Below are positions 15,536 through 24,796 of a stretch of 61,584 bases of DNA, in pieces. Under the pieces are notes generated by a model. That model ran no database searches, had not been told where the DNA came from, and worked only from the letters and a program-made list of their open reading frames with translations. Both the position numbers and the translations under genes were made by a program. Where the stretch lies: positions 266,501 through 328,084 of the forward strand of contig CAJNDS010002654.1 of the NCBI GenBank assembly GCA_905221605.1. The letters are read 5' to 3'. Every line of letters begins with the position of its first letter. The first letter of the stretch is position 1. The stretch is from Symbiodinium natans (taxonomy: Eukaryota; Sar; Dinophyceae; Suessiales; Symbiodiniaceae).

Positions 15536-18043
15536 TTACCGCAGTCGCAAGCTTTCCAGGGCGACGTCCGCGAAAGCTGGCGGATAGTGCTGCGTTGTTT
15601 TGAGATCAAAGTTTCGTGAATGATCTCCCTTGCAGGTACATGCAAATGTTTCGGACATTGTTCGCACAAACTGTTCATCGTTCGACATCAGTTTCCAAAT
15701 CTTTCGGATAGGTAATCCATCTCTGCCTACCAAGCCTGAAACACAGCCGTGCACTTCGCCAGTGTAATGGGTTCTTTGCTTTGCAAACGAACGGGTGCTT
15801 GCCCATCCCCAGTAGGCACACCTCTGCGGCCATTCTATGACCCATACCCCCACTTGCGGGTGGTTCACCATCACTAAGAAGCTCCGCCAGAGCTTGCGAT
15901 GCACCGTGAATAAAGCTTGTAGATGGTCCTGATAGCCCGGCCGATCTTCGTGTCGCCGTTGGTACGGGCTACCTCCGGTACAAGGAGTGCTGCTCCAGAA
16001 AACAACCTTCATCCCCCATTCTCTCGCAACATTCATTGCAGACATGACCCGCTCCACGGTGTCATTTGAGGTTCCGTCAACCCCTTGAGTAATCGGCAGG
16101 ACAAATACTTGGTGCACACTTCCTTGCAGGTACAGATTCGAACGTGAACTCGTGCAAAACTCGATCAGCAAAGTTGAATATTCAGTCTCGAGTTCGCATA
16201 GCCGACAGAAAGCTTCGTATTCGAGGTTGTCCGGCCCGAGTATCGAATCTAGCACTCCAGACAGCAACAAGCAAGACCTGACTGCTGGGACCTCTCGGAA
16301 ATCGATGCTGGTCACATCTTCTAGTCCGAGGGTTGCAGTATGTTTTGCTGTTTGGAGGCGATTTAAATTCTTTGTGAGAAGATCGCTCACATTCTCGGTT
16401 CCGGCCACTCCCTCTACTGCTAACTCGCCGCTATGGACACGGTCTTGGATAAAGCACAACCTCAAGTCTATATGCCGCATGCGTCTGAGTAGCCCCTCCA
16501 TGCTGGCAATTTGCCTAGCTGAGGCAGAGTCAGTGTACACGCGGTGGGGTTTCTGGAGGGTGCCCCAGATATGCGCCGTCAATTGCGCAAGTCCTGCCAC
16601 CTCTTTCGCTGCCTCGGCGATGGCAAACAACTCTGCCTCTGCTGAGCTGAGTGCGACAACGCTTTGCAGTCGGCTGTACCCCTTTATGCAGTACCACGTA
16701 CTGTCCACTGCAATGTAGATCACTCCGCCACTGGTGCTCTTCCGGGCTACGCTCATCTCGCTGCCCCAATTGCTGTCGCAATAGGCTACCAGGCTGGCAT
16801 TCTCCCCCTCATTGGTCTTGCCATCTCCGAGCGGAAAGATTTGATCTAACAGCGGAAACGCTGCTAACCATCGCAGGAACTTGCGAAGTGCATCTTCATG
16901 CACTTGCCGTGGCATGCTTTGTCCGCGCGACAACATGGAGTGAAAGTACGTTATATCTGAGCGAGTTTGACAGAGCCAGCCTATCTTCCCTAGGCAACTT
17001 CGGAACCGTGAAGCTGCTTCACTGGACAGCTCCTTTGAAGGCTCTTCAACACTCTCCGCATCGTACATACTCCTGATGTCGGGTGTCGTCAAGGATGCTT
17101 TTACGGTGGATATGTCCCATCCGAAGGATGTAAAGACCGACTTCACATACTCAGGCTTCACCCCAAGCATGATCTGTCGTCCATCCCAACGGATTAAACG
17201 ACCGAGGAATTCCATCTGCCCATCTTCAATCAGCCTCCCTGTCACTTTGACTTTCAAGACTGAACTCAGGGCTTCGTGGACGTACTCGAACCCTTTTTCG
17301 GTAGAGGACACAATGAGCAAATCATCCACGTACGCTAACATGATGATATACTCCCATCCGGATTCAAGGTTGACCCATCCGCTGAAAAGCGTCGGTTCAA
17401 GCGGACTCGCTTGTAAGCCTAGTGCAGATACGATCCTGTTCAGGTGTCGCTGCCAGCTAAGGCTAGCGGAACGCAAACCGTAGAGCGCTTTCTCTAGTAT
17501 CAAGTACGCGGTTTCGCCGCTCTCGAGCGCGAATGTACTTGGCAACTCGATAATGGTGGGTTCCACTACCTGCGCAAAGAGAAACGCGGTGGAGATGTCG
17601 AGGCCGTAAGCCCGCATCTTTCCCTTCGCCGCCCGTGCAAGGACGATCTTGAGGGCTTCCACCGACGCAGTATTAGAACTCAATCCCAAATCGAGTGCGG
17701 ATGGTCGGCCATGGGCAAAATCCTTAGCGACTATCCTTGCTCGGACTAGTCCTGGGGCCTTCTGGGTGAGGACCCATCGGGACTTGACTGTCCGACAGTT
17801 TGGGTTGGCTTTGCGGTATTCATCAATCTCGCTCTTTGATCTTGCATAACCAACTTTCAGACTATCGAGCGCATTCACCTCTTTCTTGATTCCTTGCCAT
17901 GTCTCTTCAGGATCCAGCTGAAAACCTTCCAGGTCATCGTAGCTGGCTCTAGGTCGATTCACCCAGAGAGTCCTGTCTTGGATTCTCATGTACGTCCCTG
18001 CGGACTCATCTTCCTTTTTTCTCTTTAACTGAAGAACATACAC
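15536..18043 (-). CDS. Copia RT, RNase H and PC-motif domain (element 2)
   Basis: An 835-codon frame. RT motifs are SRWVLTQKAPG, RIVAKDFAHG, GLDISTAFLFA with the first catalytic Asp, YGLRSASLSWQ and AYVDDLLIVSS. RNase H has AYCDSNWGS, SSAEAELFAIAE and YTDSASARQIA, and ends with the ENVSDLLTKNL region; unlike element 1 it is intact. About 210 further residues follow: LLIEFCTSSRSN (motif I-like), VVFWSSTPCTGGS (PC motif), GVWVIEWPQR, RKIWKLMSN and CTCKGDHSRN. The tail of element 1 shares this order. The frame opens with GTG and continues the Pol polyprotein from upstream. Confidence 0.92.
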   Translation of the reverse strand: MYVLQLKRKKEDESAGTYMRIQDRTLWVNRPRASYDDLEGFQLDPEETWQGIKKEVNALDSLKVGYARSKSEIDEYRKANPNCRTVKSRWVLTQKAPGLVRARIVAKDFAHGRPSALDLGLSSNTASVEALKIVLARAAKGKMRAYGLDISTAFLFAQVVEPTIIELPSTFALESGETAYLILEKALYGLRSASLSWQRHLNRIVSALGLQASPLEPTLFSGWVNLESGWEYIIMLAYVDDLLIVSSTEKGFEYVHEALSSVLKVKVTGRLIEDGQMEFLGRLIRWDGRQIMLGVKPEYVKSVFTSFGWDISTVKASLTTPDIRSMYDAESVEEPSKELSSEAASRFRSCLGKIGWLCQTRSDITYFHSMLSRGQSMPRQVHEDALRKFLRWLAAFPLLDQIFPLGDGKTNEGENASLVAYCDSNWGSEMSVARKSTSGGVIYIAVDSTWYCIKGYSRLQSVVALSSAEAELFAIAEAAKEVAGLAQLTAHIWGTLQKPHRVYTDSASARQIASMEGLLRRMRHIDLRLCFIQDRVHSGELAVEGVAGTENVSDLLTKNLNRLQTAKHTATLGLEDVTSIDFREVPAVRSCLLLSGVLDSILGPDNLEYEAFCRLCELETEYSTLLIEFCTSSRSNLYLQGSVHQVFVLPITQGVDGTSNDTVERVMSAMNVAREWGMKVVFWSSTPCTGGSPYQRRHEDRPGYQDHLQALFTVHRKLWRSFLVMVNHPQVGVWVIEWPQRCAYWGWASTRSFAKQRTHYTGEVHGCVSGLVGRDGLPIRKIWKLMSNDEQFVRTMSETFACTCKGDHSRNFDLKTTQHYPPAFADVALESLRLR

Positions 18044-18130
18044 AAGGGTGGTCCTGGAGATTCAACAACTCAACTGTTTCACGCTCGACCGACTGTTGTT
18101 GTTTGTGGTGTTGTTGCTGTGTTGTTGTGT

Positions 18131-18790
18131 TCAAGCAAACATATGGGAACTTCTCCACGCTCGACCGACCAACAAGTAAGTGACATGCTGCTTCGACGTC
18201 GTAGTGGTCACAACAAGAGAGTGGTTGTGGTGTGTAGTGGGTGTTCTCGAGCAATTCCTCCAGGTATCGGACTGGGACCCCCTCATGGAATGTCTGGGGA
18301 TGCTCTGAGCGTCTCCCATCTCTGGAGCTTCTCCCATATCGTCATCCTCAGCCTCGGACGGCTGGTACTCGGACACATTCCAGTCAGCGTCCGGCACTGA
18401 CATCTCCGGGATCTCTAGGTCTCCGACTCCTGCTTGCTCAGGATCAAACGCTCGGACCTCCTCTCCTCCAAAGCGTGTTCGCTTGTTCGGCTTCATTTTC
18501 TCGTCATCATCGTATGGGTCTTCTCCAATTAGCTCCTCAGGTCTTCGGTCGACCTTCGGTCCTTCATCGAATGCCTCCAGAGCATCATCGATGGAATCAC
18601 GCAACCATTTTTGGTATCTCTTCACACACTTTTGGGAATGCCTGCTCGAGCTGACGCCTTCCTGGCATCCGGGGCACTTGGGTGTAACACCAAGTTGTCT
18701 CCCCACTATCCAAGCGGATTTCCATGGCATGACCTGTGCTCCCAAGCACTGGTCCCAAGTAGATCCCTCGAGCATACTTGGCATCCGCAT
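18131..18790 (-). pseudogene. Displaced integrase-RT linker (element 2)
   Basis: In the +1 frame after the integrase stop this encodes RYQKWLRDSIDDALEAFDEG and then a very acidic stretch, the kind of spacer found between copia integrase and RT. The integrase frame ends with EEIPKMVA in the same DNA, next to an A5 run, so a one-base homopolymer change could explain the shift. The frame stops at 18131, and a third frame is open across 18,006-18,254. The linker therefore has at least two lesions, or unusual recoding. Confidence 0.6.
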
Positions 18791-21700
18791 CAGGTCTTCT
18801 AGCCCGCGTTATCTTAGCGTATGCTACCGCACCGAACGGATACGTGACTTGCGGTCGCACTCGATCTCCGCGGATCTTCTGCATGGGTGTCATGGTCGAC
18901 CCTACAGAAACTGAAAACCTGTTGTGCGTGTGTGCTGCGTATTGAAACAAAAGGTCGAAAACATCCGCACACTCACCATCCAAAACAACGCCATGTTCAC
19001 GCAACTCAAGCTCATGTGTTGCTACGATTCCTTTCAGGGTCCTAATGGCTCGTTCTGCTGCTGGTGCATGCCTTTCGGGTGCAAAGCTGTCCTCAGTACC
19101 CTCACAAAGATCAGCGAGCCTCGCTGCGATGTTCTTCGTGAGTCCCTCTGCATCAGACATGAAATGCGGTTGTTTCACACCAAAGTGCCTGACCCAGGGA
19201 TACAAATGCTCTGCTGTTGTTGCTGCGCTCTCTCCCTCAGGTCTAAAGCAAACTGCAATCGCAAAGCTCATGGTATGAACCAGTACGATGAATGCAAGCT
19301 TGCGAAAGAAGCACTGGTCAAGCTGAAATTCTCTCGGGTTCAGGTCGCTACGCTTTCGGGCTGGAGTGGTCCCTCTAGTGCGCTGGCAAAACTCACAGTC
19401 AGACATGTATGGTACGTGTCCCTGCATGCAGTGCTGAAGCTCTGCCTGTTTACTACGCACATTGTCACCAATGATTCCTTCTTCAGTGACTAACTCAAAC
19501 TGCTGTTGTGGCTGTCGCGTATCGGGCTCTTTTCTCTCGTCTTGGGACAAAGCTGCAAGGATCGGATTGAGCTTCTCCGTACTCCCTTTCAGGGAGACGG
19601 GGAGGGAGAACGATCGCGCTCTTGGCGATCTCGGCGACGCCTGACAAGCTCCATGAATGCAGGCGACGGCGCGCCACTCCACGGAATTGGAGTTTCGGGC
19701 GTGCGTTCGGGCCGCGGAACTGGAGGAGGCGGAGGTATCGGGAGCGCCAGCCTCGGCGCGACCGACCTCGCAGCCTGTATGTCCTGCGACCTTGCTCGGC
19801 GCCGGTCCTCGTATTGTTGGCCTGTGAGGACCCCCGCATCGAGCTGAGCGCGAAGGCTCATTGTGTTGAATGGCCTTCCTGCCGGTATCAATGTCCCCGC
19901 TTCTCCTGTTTCCATCGTTTCTGCAATCCTCATCACCGTACTGGAGAGGTCGTTGGCGGCTTCCGGGGGCGGCAGTTGGGCATGGTCCTTCGCCTGCATC
20001 CGCAGGAAGCTCTCCCTCAAAGGTCCGAGGGCTTGCAGCCCTTCTGCGGTGTGGCCTGGTGCACTCAGATGCAGCTGCAGATACGGACCATGATAGCCCA
20101 GGTTGGAAAGTGATTCCCGCCATGGAGGTGTCACCCGGAGAGTGCTCTTCGCATGCCTGGGCTGGGGGCCCCGGCGGTGCTCCGTGTACACTGCCGTCGG
20201 GCTGACCGGTTCCCCCGGCGGTTGCATCATGGAGATAGGAGGATCCTTCGGATGTGGCGGGGTCGATGGAGCCGGAACCTCTGTGGTTGGCCTCCATTCT
20301 CCCCAATCCTCGTCGGACTCGTCTATCTCCACCACCACTGTCGATGGTCCTGGCCCTGGGCTCGGCGGTGCTGCCGCGGTTGTTTCCTTCGGGATCGGCT
20401 GAGGAAACTCGCTCGGTCCCAATGCAACCACTGAGCGAGCCTTGCCTTCTGTCACTCCAAGTTCCAGCTGCTCTGGTTCGGCAAGAGCCTCCTCCCATGT
20501 GGCCCAATTCACCGGGTTCTGCGTCACGCGGAGGCCCTCCTTGGAGATGACGTGCGTGAAGCCCTGCATGTTGGCTTCGTGTGGTTCGCTCATCAAATGG
20601 GCTTCGGTGACATACTTCTGGCACAAGAGGCAATACAGCGTCACCGGCGTGTCCGGTGGGTCGCTGTCTCCCGGAGCTTGTGCTGTCCACGCTCCTCCAA
20701 ATCGACGAGCAATCCACGTCATCCATCCTGTCGACGCCCAGCGCCGTTTTCCTCTCCGTGTTGGCGCTGACGATCCCGGCGTGGGGCCGGATGGCTCCCG
20801 AGGATCGACTCCCATGGTCGATTGGTCCACATGGTCCGGCAGCAAATTCCGAACCGGTCTCATGGCCTTGCCCTTTTCCTTGGATTTGATCTTCGGCGTC
20901 GGCTTCATCAGGACTATGGCGGGTTCCTCGGCTGGAGCCTCTGAGATCGAAGGATCCGTTTGGAATTCCCTCACCCCAGTGTGGGACGACGGTGCCTCCG
21001 CCGCTTCCGTCTCTTCCATGATGTACTCTATCGAAGGCGATGAGGTCGAAGGGTCCAGCCTTGCCGAATCCCCTTCCGGGTCCAGATCCATCTCGTCCCC
21101 TCCAGTGGACTCCGCCTCGGCATACGTTGCCTGGAGTTCCTCTCGGAGATTCTGTGGAAGCTCTATGCCATGCTGCGCGGCGTTGGCCTCCAACAGTATC
21201 AATCTCCTGCGTCTCGCCCCCTGGCGCATGCCTTCCAACTCTTGAATGCTTCGTTGCATCGTGGCACTCGGATCCATAGCGGCGGTCTCCTATCTGTCCT
21301 ACTCTAGGAAAACTTCGCCTCTTTGAGCAATCCAAGCTGCCAATCTCAACCTCATCAGGGAAATCCTCCAAGCAAGCACGACAGACAACTGTTTCCCTAC
21401 CATGCTCATGCACAAGACGCTCAACTGCTGGTGTGGTGCTGTTGTCCTGTTGCTTGTGTGAGATAACGCTGCTGTCATTTTTAAACACAAGCCGCTCGAC
21501 TGCTGGTGTGGTGCTGTTGTCCTGTTGCTTGTGTGAGATAACGCTGTTGTCTTCACTATAAATCAAGCGCTCATCCCTACCAAGCTCACGAACAATTGGC
21601 ATATCCACATGACTGAAAAATTGAAGTTGATCCCTCGCAGAGCCGGAAACGTCACCAACTGTCCTTAGTCTGTCCTTAGCTTCGCCTTGGTCCAGGTCAA

Positions 21701-24098
21701 CATGTTCGTGGCTCGTCTGAAGCTCGCAATCAACTACCTCATCAAGACATGAAACATCCAGCAATTCGGGGTTTTCGGGCTCAACACACACTCTCGCAGA
21801 GCTACGATGACCTCGATTCGAAGTCGAACGATGAAAATCACGACTCGAAGACGACTTGCGAGACCGACTTCGACGAAACTGTTCCGTTTTGGCGATCAAA
21901 TCCTGCGGTTTCAGCGCTAAAGGATGGTCATTCCGAACTGACGCAAGCCAACTAACTGAAGCAAACATGGTTGGTTTCAGCGTTACGCCGTGCTTTCGGA
22001 CGGTAATTACACCCTGCTGGTCGCACATTGCTGGCTCCCAACCTCCATTCTGACAAAGCAAGTTGATGTTCAGCAAATTGTGCTTGATCTGATCGGAAAT
22101 GACGGCTTCAAACCTAGCCCTACACATGTACACAGCGTCACCCTCATGCTCAGAACTGCTCTTCAATGATGCTGGTGTGGTGGTTTCAAAGCAAACTTCC
22201 ACCAAAACATGTGTTGATCCGCCAATCTCAACGGAATCTCCTGTCGCAGTCTCCGCATACGATTTCGGGCGTCCTTCAAGCCATGCAAGGACCTTCACAT
22301 GATCACTCTCAAGCGTCTCTCTCGTGATGATGTGGAACGAACTACCAGAGTCAATCAACCAGTAAACGCGATCATCTGAAGGAAAACTAACCACCTGGTT
22401 CGTGAGCATCATACCAAAGTGATATCCCTCCAGAAACGTCTTGATTGATGACTGTGCTTTTCCACTACCCTTGGTTGTGGGCTGTGCTGCTGCTTTCGCC
22501 GAAGTAGACGATGAAGATGATGGTGCCTCTGGCTGCGTCGTAATGGCCTGGTTCGTTGCCGCTGCGGCTTTGTCCTTCGGTGGTGCCCAGCAGTCGCGTG
22601 CCCAGTGTCCAGTCTTCCCGCAGTTCCGGCAGACATCTGTCTTCTTCGCTTCTCTGCTCTTGCTCCGAGCTCGGTCTCCTTTTCCGCCTTGGTCACCTTT
22701 CTTATCCTTTCCTTTCGCTTTGCCACCCTTCAGTCCCTTTTCTCCTTTCTCGCCTTTGTTGCCCTTGTTGCCCTTGGAGCCTTTGTTGCTCTTGTCTCTG
22801 TCGCCCTTTCCGCCCTTGCCACCCTTGAAGGCATTCGCATACCCGGATGCTCCTTCTCTCTGGAAGTCCATCACACGAAGCTGCTCATCGTAAAACTGCA
22901 AACCGGTCATCAGCTCACCCATGCTCTTTGTTGAGTGATGGAGGAGCAGATATCTCTTGGTCTCAGAATCCAAGTGCTTCATCAGGCACAGGACTCCCTC
23001 TTGTTCTCCGATGAGCAACTCCGGGAGGCGATGCTTCACCTGCGCCTCGAATTTGAGAAGCTCGGTGGTGTACCACCTGGCGACATCAAGTGGTCGCTTG
23101 AGATGCTTTGGTGGCACCAGGCCTAACGCCTGTTCGCGGAGGGCCTGTCCCTCCACTCTGGAGCGAACTGACAATTCGTTGTTCAACGAGCGCCAGAGTT
23201 CGTATCCGGCACTTGCTCCCATTTGTTTCACCTCGATGAGATGCACCAAATCTTGCCCACGTTGGAACTTGCTCATGGACTGACGAAGCAAAAACCAAAG
23301 TTTGGTTGACCGGGCTGCTTTCCCGGCTTCAAGCCTCACTTGCAAGACTTCCACATTGCTACTGATCGCTTCTTGCAATTCCGTAGCGTAGCGGTCGTCG
23401 AGCAAACAAAGCCAACTCGTAAGTTCGTCTCTGTAGGCTGTCCAAACTCGGATTTCAGCATGTCTGCTCGTCATGGACGCATAGTTCAGCTGAGGCAACT
23501 GTGGAATGTAACCCTCTGCTCTCTTGTTTCGTACACCAGAGTCTACTTCCATGTCCACAGGAGTCGATGCATTCGCAGGTGCTGCTGAGGGGTCTCCTCC
23601 AGGTGTAGGACTCGTCGACGATGAAGCTGCAGCTGCTGCAATATGCGCATTGGCAGCATTCGCACTTGCAAGCTGCAATGCTTGCGTAAGCATGGCACTC
23701 ATCTGTTGAAGTTGAGCTGCCTGCTGTCGGATCTGCTCGTCCTGCGCTTGCAGCATTGCTCTCGTGAACTCCATCTGTTGAGCTACTCCAGGTGCAACGG
23801 GCAACTGCATATTCGGAACTTGAAGGGGTTCTTGTGGTGCCGTCTGAGGGGGTGCTCCCATCTGGTAGAACTGAGGTCCAAACGAGGGCACAGCCCCGAC
23901 TGGTGGCTGATGGCCTGCTCCAGTCGTAGCTGTCCACTGCCTTGGGTCTACTCTGCGTGGAACTGAAGCTGGTCGCGCTGGCAAAGACCTTCCACGTTCT
24001 CTTCTCCCACGGGCACTTGGTGACCTTGCACCAGCAAGCCCTGTGGAACTCAGGCTGCTTGCACTGCGGCCTCTTGGAGAACGGTCTCGTCCAGGCAC
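18597..24098 (-). CDS. Gag-protease-integrase frame (element 2)
   Basis: 1,833 codons. A basic Arg/Ser N-terminus is followed by a Gln/Ala-rich helical region, a zinc knuckle CRNCGKTGHWARDC near residue 489 within a Gly/Lys-rich tract, and the protease motif YWLIDSGSSFH near residue 582. A long linker contains a 25-residue tandem duplication and Arg/Gly/Ser-rich sequence. Integrase starts near residue 1,560: HCMQGHVPYMSDCEFC is the zinc motif, LDQCFF and FMSDAEGL give two Asp, and HAPAAERAIRTL the Glu. Because integrase is in the Gag frame, the linker must be translated. The frame opens with GTG after a stop; no ATG occurs until about residue 80, so the true start is unclear. Confidence 0.9.
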   Translation of the reverse strand: MPGRDRSPRGRSASSLSSTGLAGARSPSARGRRERGRSLPARPASVPRRVDPRQWTATTGAGHQPPVGAVPSFGPQFYQMGAPPQTAPQEPLQVPNMQLPVAPGVAQQMEFTRAMLQAQDEQIRQQAAQLQQMSAMLTQALQLASANAANAHIAAAAASSSTSPTPGGDPSAAPANASTPVDMEVDSGVRNKRAEGYIPQLPQLNYASMTSRHAEIRVWTAYRDELTSWLCLLDDRYATELQEAISSNVEVLQVRLEAGKAARSTKLWFLLRQSMSKFQRGQDLVHLIEVKQMGASAGYELWRSLNNELSVRSRVEGQALREQALGLVPPKHLKRPLDVARWYTTELLKFEAQVKHRLPELLIGEQEGVLCLMKHLDSETKRYLLLHHSTKSMGELMTGLQFYDEQLRVMDFQREGASGYANAFKGGKGGKGDRDKSNKGSKGNKGNKGEKGEKGLKGGKAKGKDKKGDQGGKGDRARSKSREAKKTDVCRNCGKTGHWARDCWAPPKDKAAAATNQAITTQPEAPSSSSSTSAKAAAQPTTKGSGKAQSSIKTFLEGYHFGMMLTNQVVSFPSDDRVYWLIDSGSSFHIITRETLESDHVKVLAWLEGRPKSYAETATGDSVEIGGSTHVLVEVCFETTTPASLKSSSEHEGDAVYMCRARFEAVISDQIKHNLLNINLLCQNGGWEPAMCDQQGVITVRKHGVTLKPTMFASVSWLASVRNDHPLALKPQDLIAKTEQFRRSRSRKSSSSRDFHRSTSNRGHRSSARVCVEPENPELLDVSCLDEVVDCELQTSHEHVDLDQGEAKDRLRTVGDVSGSARDQLQFFSHVDMPIVRELGRDERLIYSEDNSVISHKQQDNSTTPAVERLVFKNDSSVISHKQQDNSTTPAVERLVHEHGRETVVCRACLEDFPDEVEIGSLDCSKRRSFPRVGQIGDRRYGSECHDATKHSRVGRHAPGGETQEIDTVGGQRRAAWHRASTESPRGTPGNVCRGGVHWRGRDGSGPGRGFGKAGPFDLIAFDRVHHGRDGSGGGTVVPHWGEGIPNGSFDLRGSSRGTRHSPDEADAEDQIQGKGQGHETGSEFAAGPCGPIDHGSRSSGAIRPHAGIVSANTERKTALGVDRMDDVDCSSIWRSVDSTSSGRQRPTGHAGDAVLPLVPEVCHRSPFDERTTRSQHAGLHARHLQGGPPRDAEPGELGHMGGGSCRTRAAGTWSDRRQGSLSGCIGTERVSSADPEGNNRGSTAEPRARTIDSGGGDRRVRRGLGRMEANHRGSGSIDPATSEGSSYLHDATAGGTGQPDGSVHGAPPGPPAQACEEHSPGDTSMAGITFQPGLSWSVSAAASECTRPHRRRAASPRTFEGELPADAGEGPCPTAAPGSRQRPLQYGDEDCRNDGNRRSGDIDTGRKAIQHNEPSRSARCGGPHRPTIRGPAPSKVAGHTGCEVGRAEAGAPDTSASSSSAARTHARNSNSVEWRAVACIHGACQASPRSPRARSFSLPVSLKGSTEKLNPILAALSQDERKEPDTRQPQQQFELVTEEGIIGDNVRSKQAELQHCMQGHVPYMSDCEFCQRTRGTTPARKRSDLNPREFQLDQCFFRKLAFIVLVHTMSFAIAVCFRPEGESAATTAEHLYPWVRHFGVKQPHFMSDAEGLTKNIAARLADLCEGTEDSFAPERHAPAAERAIRTLKGIVATHELELREHGVVLDGECADVFDLLFQYAAHTHNRFSVSVGSTMTPMQKIRGDRVRPQVTYPFGAVAYAKITRARRPDADAKYARGIYLGPVLGSTGHAMEIRLDSGETTWCYTQVPRMPGRRQLEQAFPKVCEEIPKMVA
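19589..21277 (-). CDS. Nested ORF of unknown function (element 2)
   Basis: A 562-codon ORF starting with ATG, wholly inside the Gag-protease-integrase frame and in its +1 frame, exactly as in element 1. A short zinc-finger-like motif YCLLCQKYVTEAHLMSEPHE (C-x2-C-x7-H-x5-H) lies near residue 215. The motif DEDWGEWRPTT follows near residue 325, then Pro-rich sequence and RRRRDRQERDRSPSPSP at the C-terminus. That Arg/Ser-rich end suggests nucleic-acid or nuclear association. The zinc-like motif is not seen in the element 1 ORF. I do not recognise a family. Confidence 0.7.
   Translation of the reverse strand: MDPSATMQRSIQELEGMRQGARRRRLILLEANAAQHGIELPQNLREELQATYAEAESTGGDEMDLDPEGDSARLDPSTSSPSIEYIMEETEAAEAPSSHTGVREFQTDPSISEAPAEEPAIVLMKPTPKIKSKEKGKAMRPVRNLLPDHVDQSTMGVDPREPSGPTPGSSAPTRRGKRRWASTGWMTWIARRFGGAWTAQAPGDSDPPDTPVTLYCLLCQKYVTEAHLMSEPHEANMQGFTHVISKEGLRVTQNPVNWATWEEALAEPEQLELGVTEGKARSVVALGPSEFPQPIPKETTAAAPPSPGPGPSTVVVEIDESDEDWGEWRPTTEVPAPSTPPHPKDPPISMMQPPGEPVSPTAVYTEHRRGPQPRHAKSTLRVTPPWRESLSNLGYHGPYLQLHLSAPGHTAEGLQALGPLRESFLRMQAKDHAQLPPPEAANDLSSTVMRIAETMETGEAGTLIPAGRPFNTMSLRAQLDAGVLTGQQYEDRRRARSQDIQAARSVAPRLALPIPPPPPVPRPERTPETPIPWSGAPSPAFMELVRRRRDRQERDRSPSPSP
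21415..21560 (-). repeat. ~75-bp tandem duplication in linker (element 2)
   Basis: Two nearly identical copies; in the Gag frame each reads VISHKQQDNSTTPAVERLV. It lies just upstream of the nested ORF. Confidence 0.85.
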
Positions 24099-24126
24099 AC
24101 GTCTTCACCATTGTCCATGCGGAGCA

Positions 24127-24142
24127 CGAGGCTCCGCGACCA
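24127..24142 (-). other. Element 2 primer binding site
   Basis: Read leftwards, TGGTCGCGGAGCCTCG follows the 5' LTR without a gap. It shares TGGT-GCGGAGC with element 1. Confidence 0.7.
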
Positions 24143-24617
24143 CGTTGAAACTCGTGGCACAGCTACGGGGGCCTAAGGGACCTCAGGTCAAGACTACACT
24201 CAACCCTCACAGCACGAAGTGCGGACTCTTTTCACTGCGCTGTTCACAGCTTCTCGAGCTCCGCTCGTCTTGAGCCAATGCGAGCACGGCTCTCCAGCTT
24301 CAATCACTGTCTGCGAGACATGGAAAAACAAAGGTACACCTCTTAGGTGCTCTGCTGAGCTCTGTGCAGACCTGAACTGGCTTGAGTCACTTCTGGTCAC
24401 CAAATACCAGGTCACAAACAGGAAACGAGTTCCGACAAACGAGTTTCGAGAAAACGAACAGAAAACGGTTCTTCCCACTCAAAACAAGGTCTCACCAAGC
24501 CAAAAGAAATCTGCACTGCCTGACATGTCCTCGTGCCTGTGCTTCACACTCATAGCAGACAACTCAAGTGCACATCACGTGTCAACTGGGAAACTAGGAG
24601 GGTCACATATATCAACT
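24143..24617 (-). repeat. Element 2 5' LTR
   Basis: 475 bp. It lacks ~60 bp present in the partner and has several substitutions, so this insertion looks older than element 1. Confidence 0.9.
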
Positions 24618-24796
24618 AAACCATTGCGAGGGTTCTCATAAACCTGTTTTGAGTGCCTTGCAGCTGCCATTTTGCTTTTCAGCGTCTTGATAGCTGCCCA
24701 CGGAGACCATCCGTACACGCAGGCCACGGAACTGTCCACGGACCCATTGTGCACGGATGTGTTTTTTAGGAACCCGAGGGAGGAAGGGAGGAAGCA

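Larger units (their letters stand above)
14789..24617 (-). mobile_element. Ty1/copia LTR retrotransposon (element 2)
   Basis: A 9.8-kb element transcribed leftwards, of the same copia group as element 1 but with unrelated LTRs. The flanking pentamer AAACC (14784-14788 and 24618-24622) is a perfect target duplication. LTR ends read AGTTGA...TCAACG on the sense strand instead of TG...CA; the target duplication, primer site and polypurine tract all agree on this boundary. Gag, protease and integrase form one frame with a nested ORF inside; RT, RNase H and an extra domain follow in another frame. The left LTR is 536 bp and the right 475 bp, mainly because of one ~60-bp indel. The linker between integrase and RT has a frameshift and a stop, so this copy is probably defective. 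Confidence 0.93.

Noticed and set aside
18119-24148. Many plus-strand open frames opposite element 2, such as 20442-21245
   Set aside because: They mirror the Gag-Pol and nested coding sequences and contain no protein motifs of their own.
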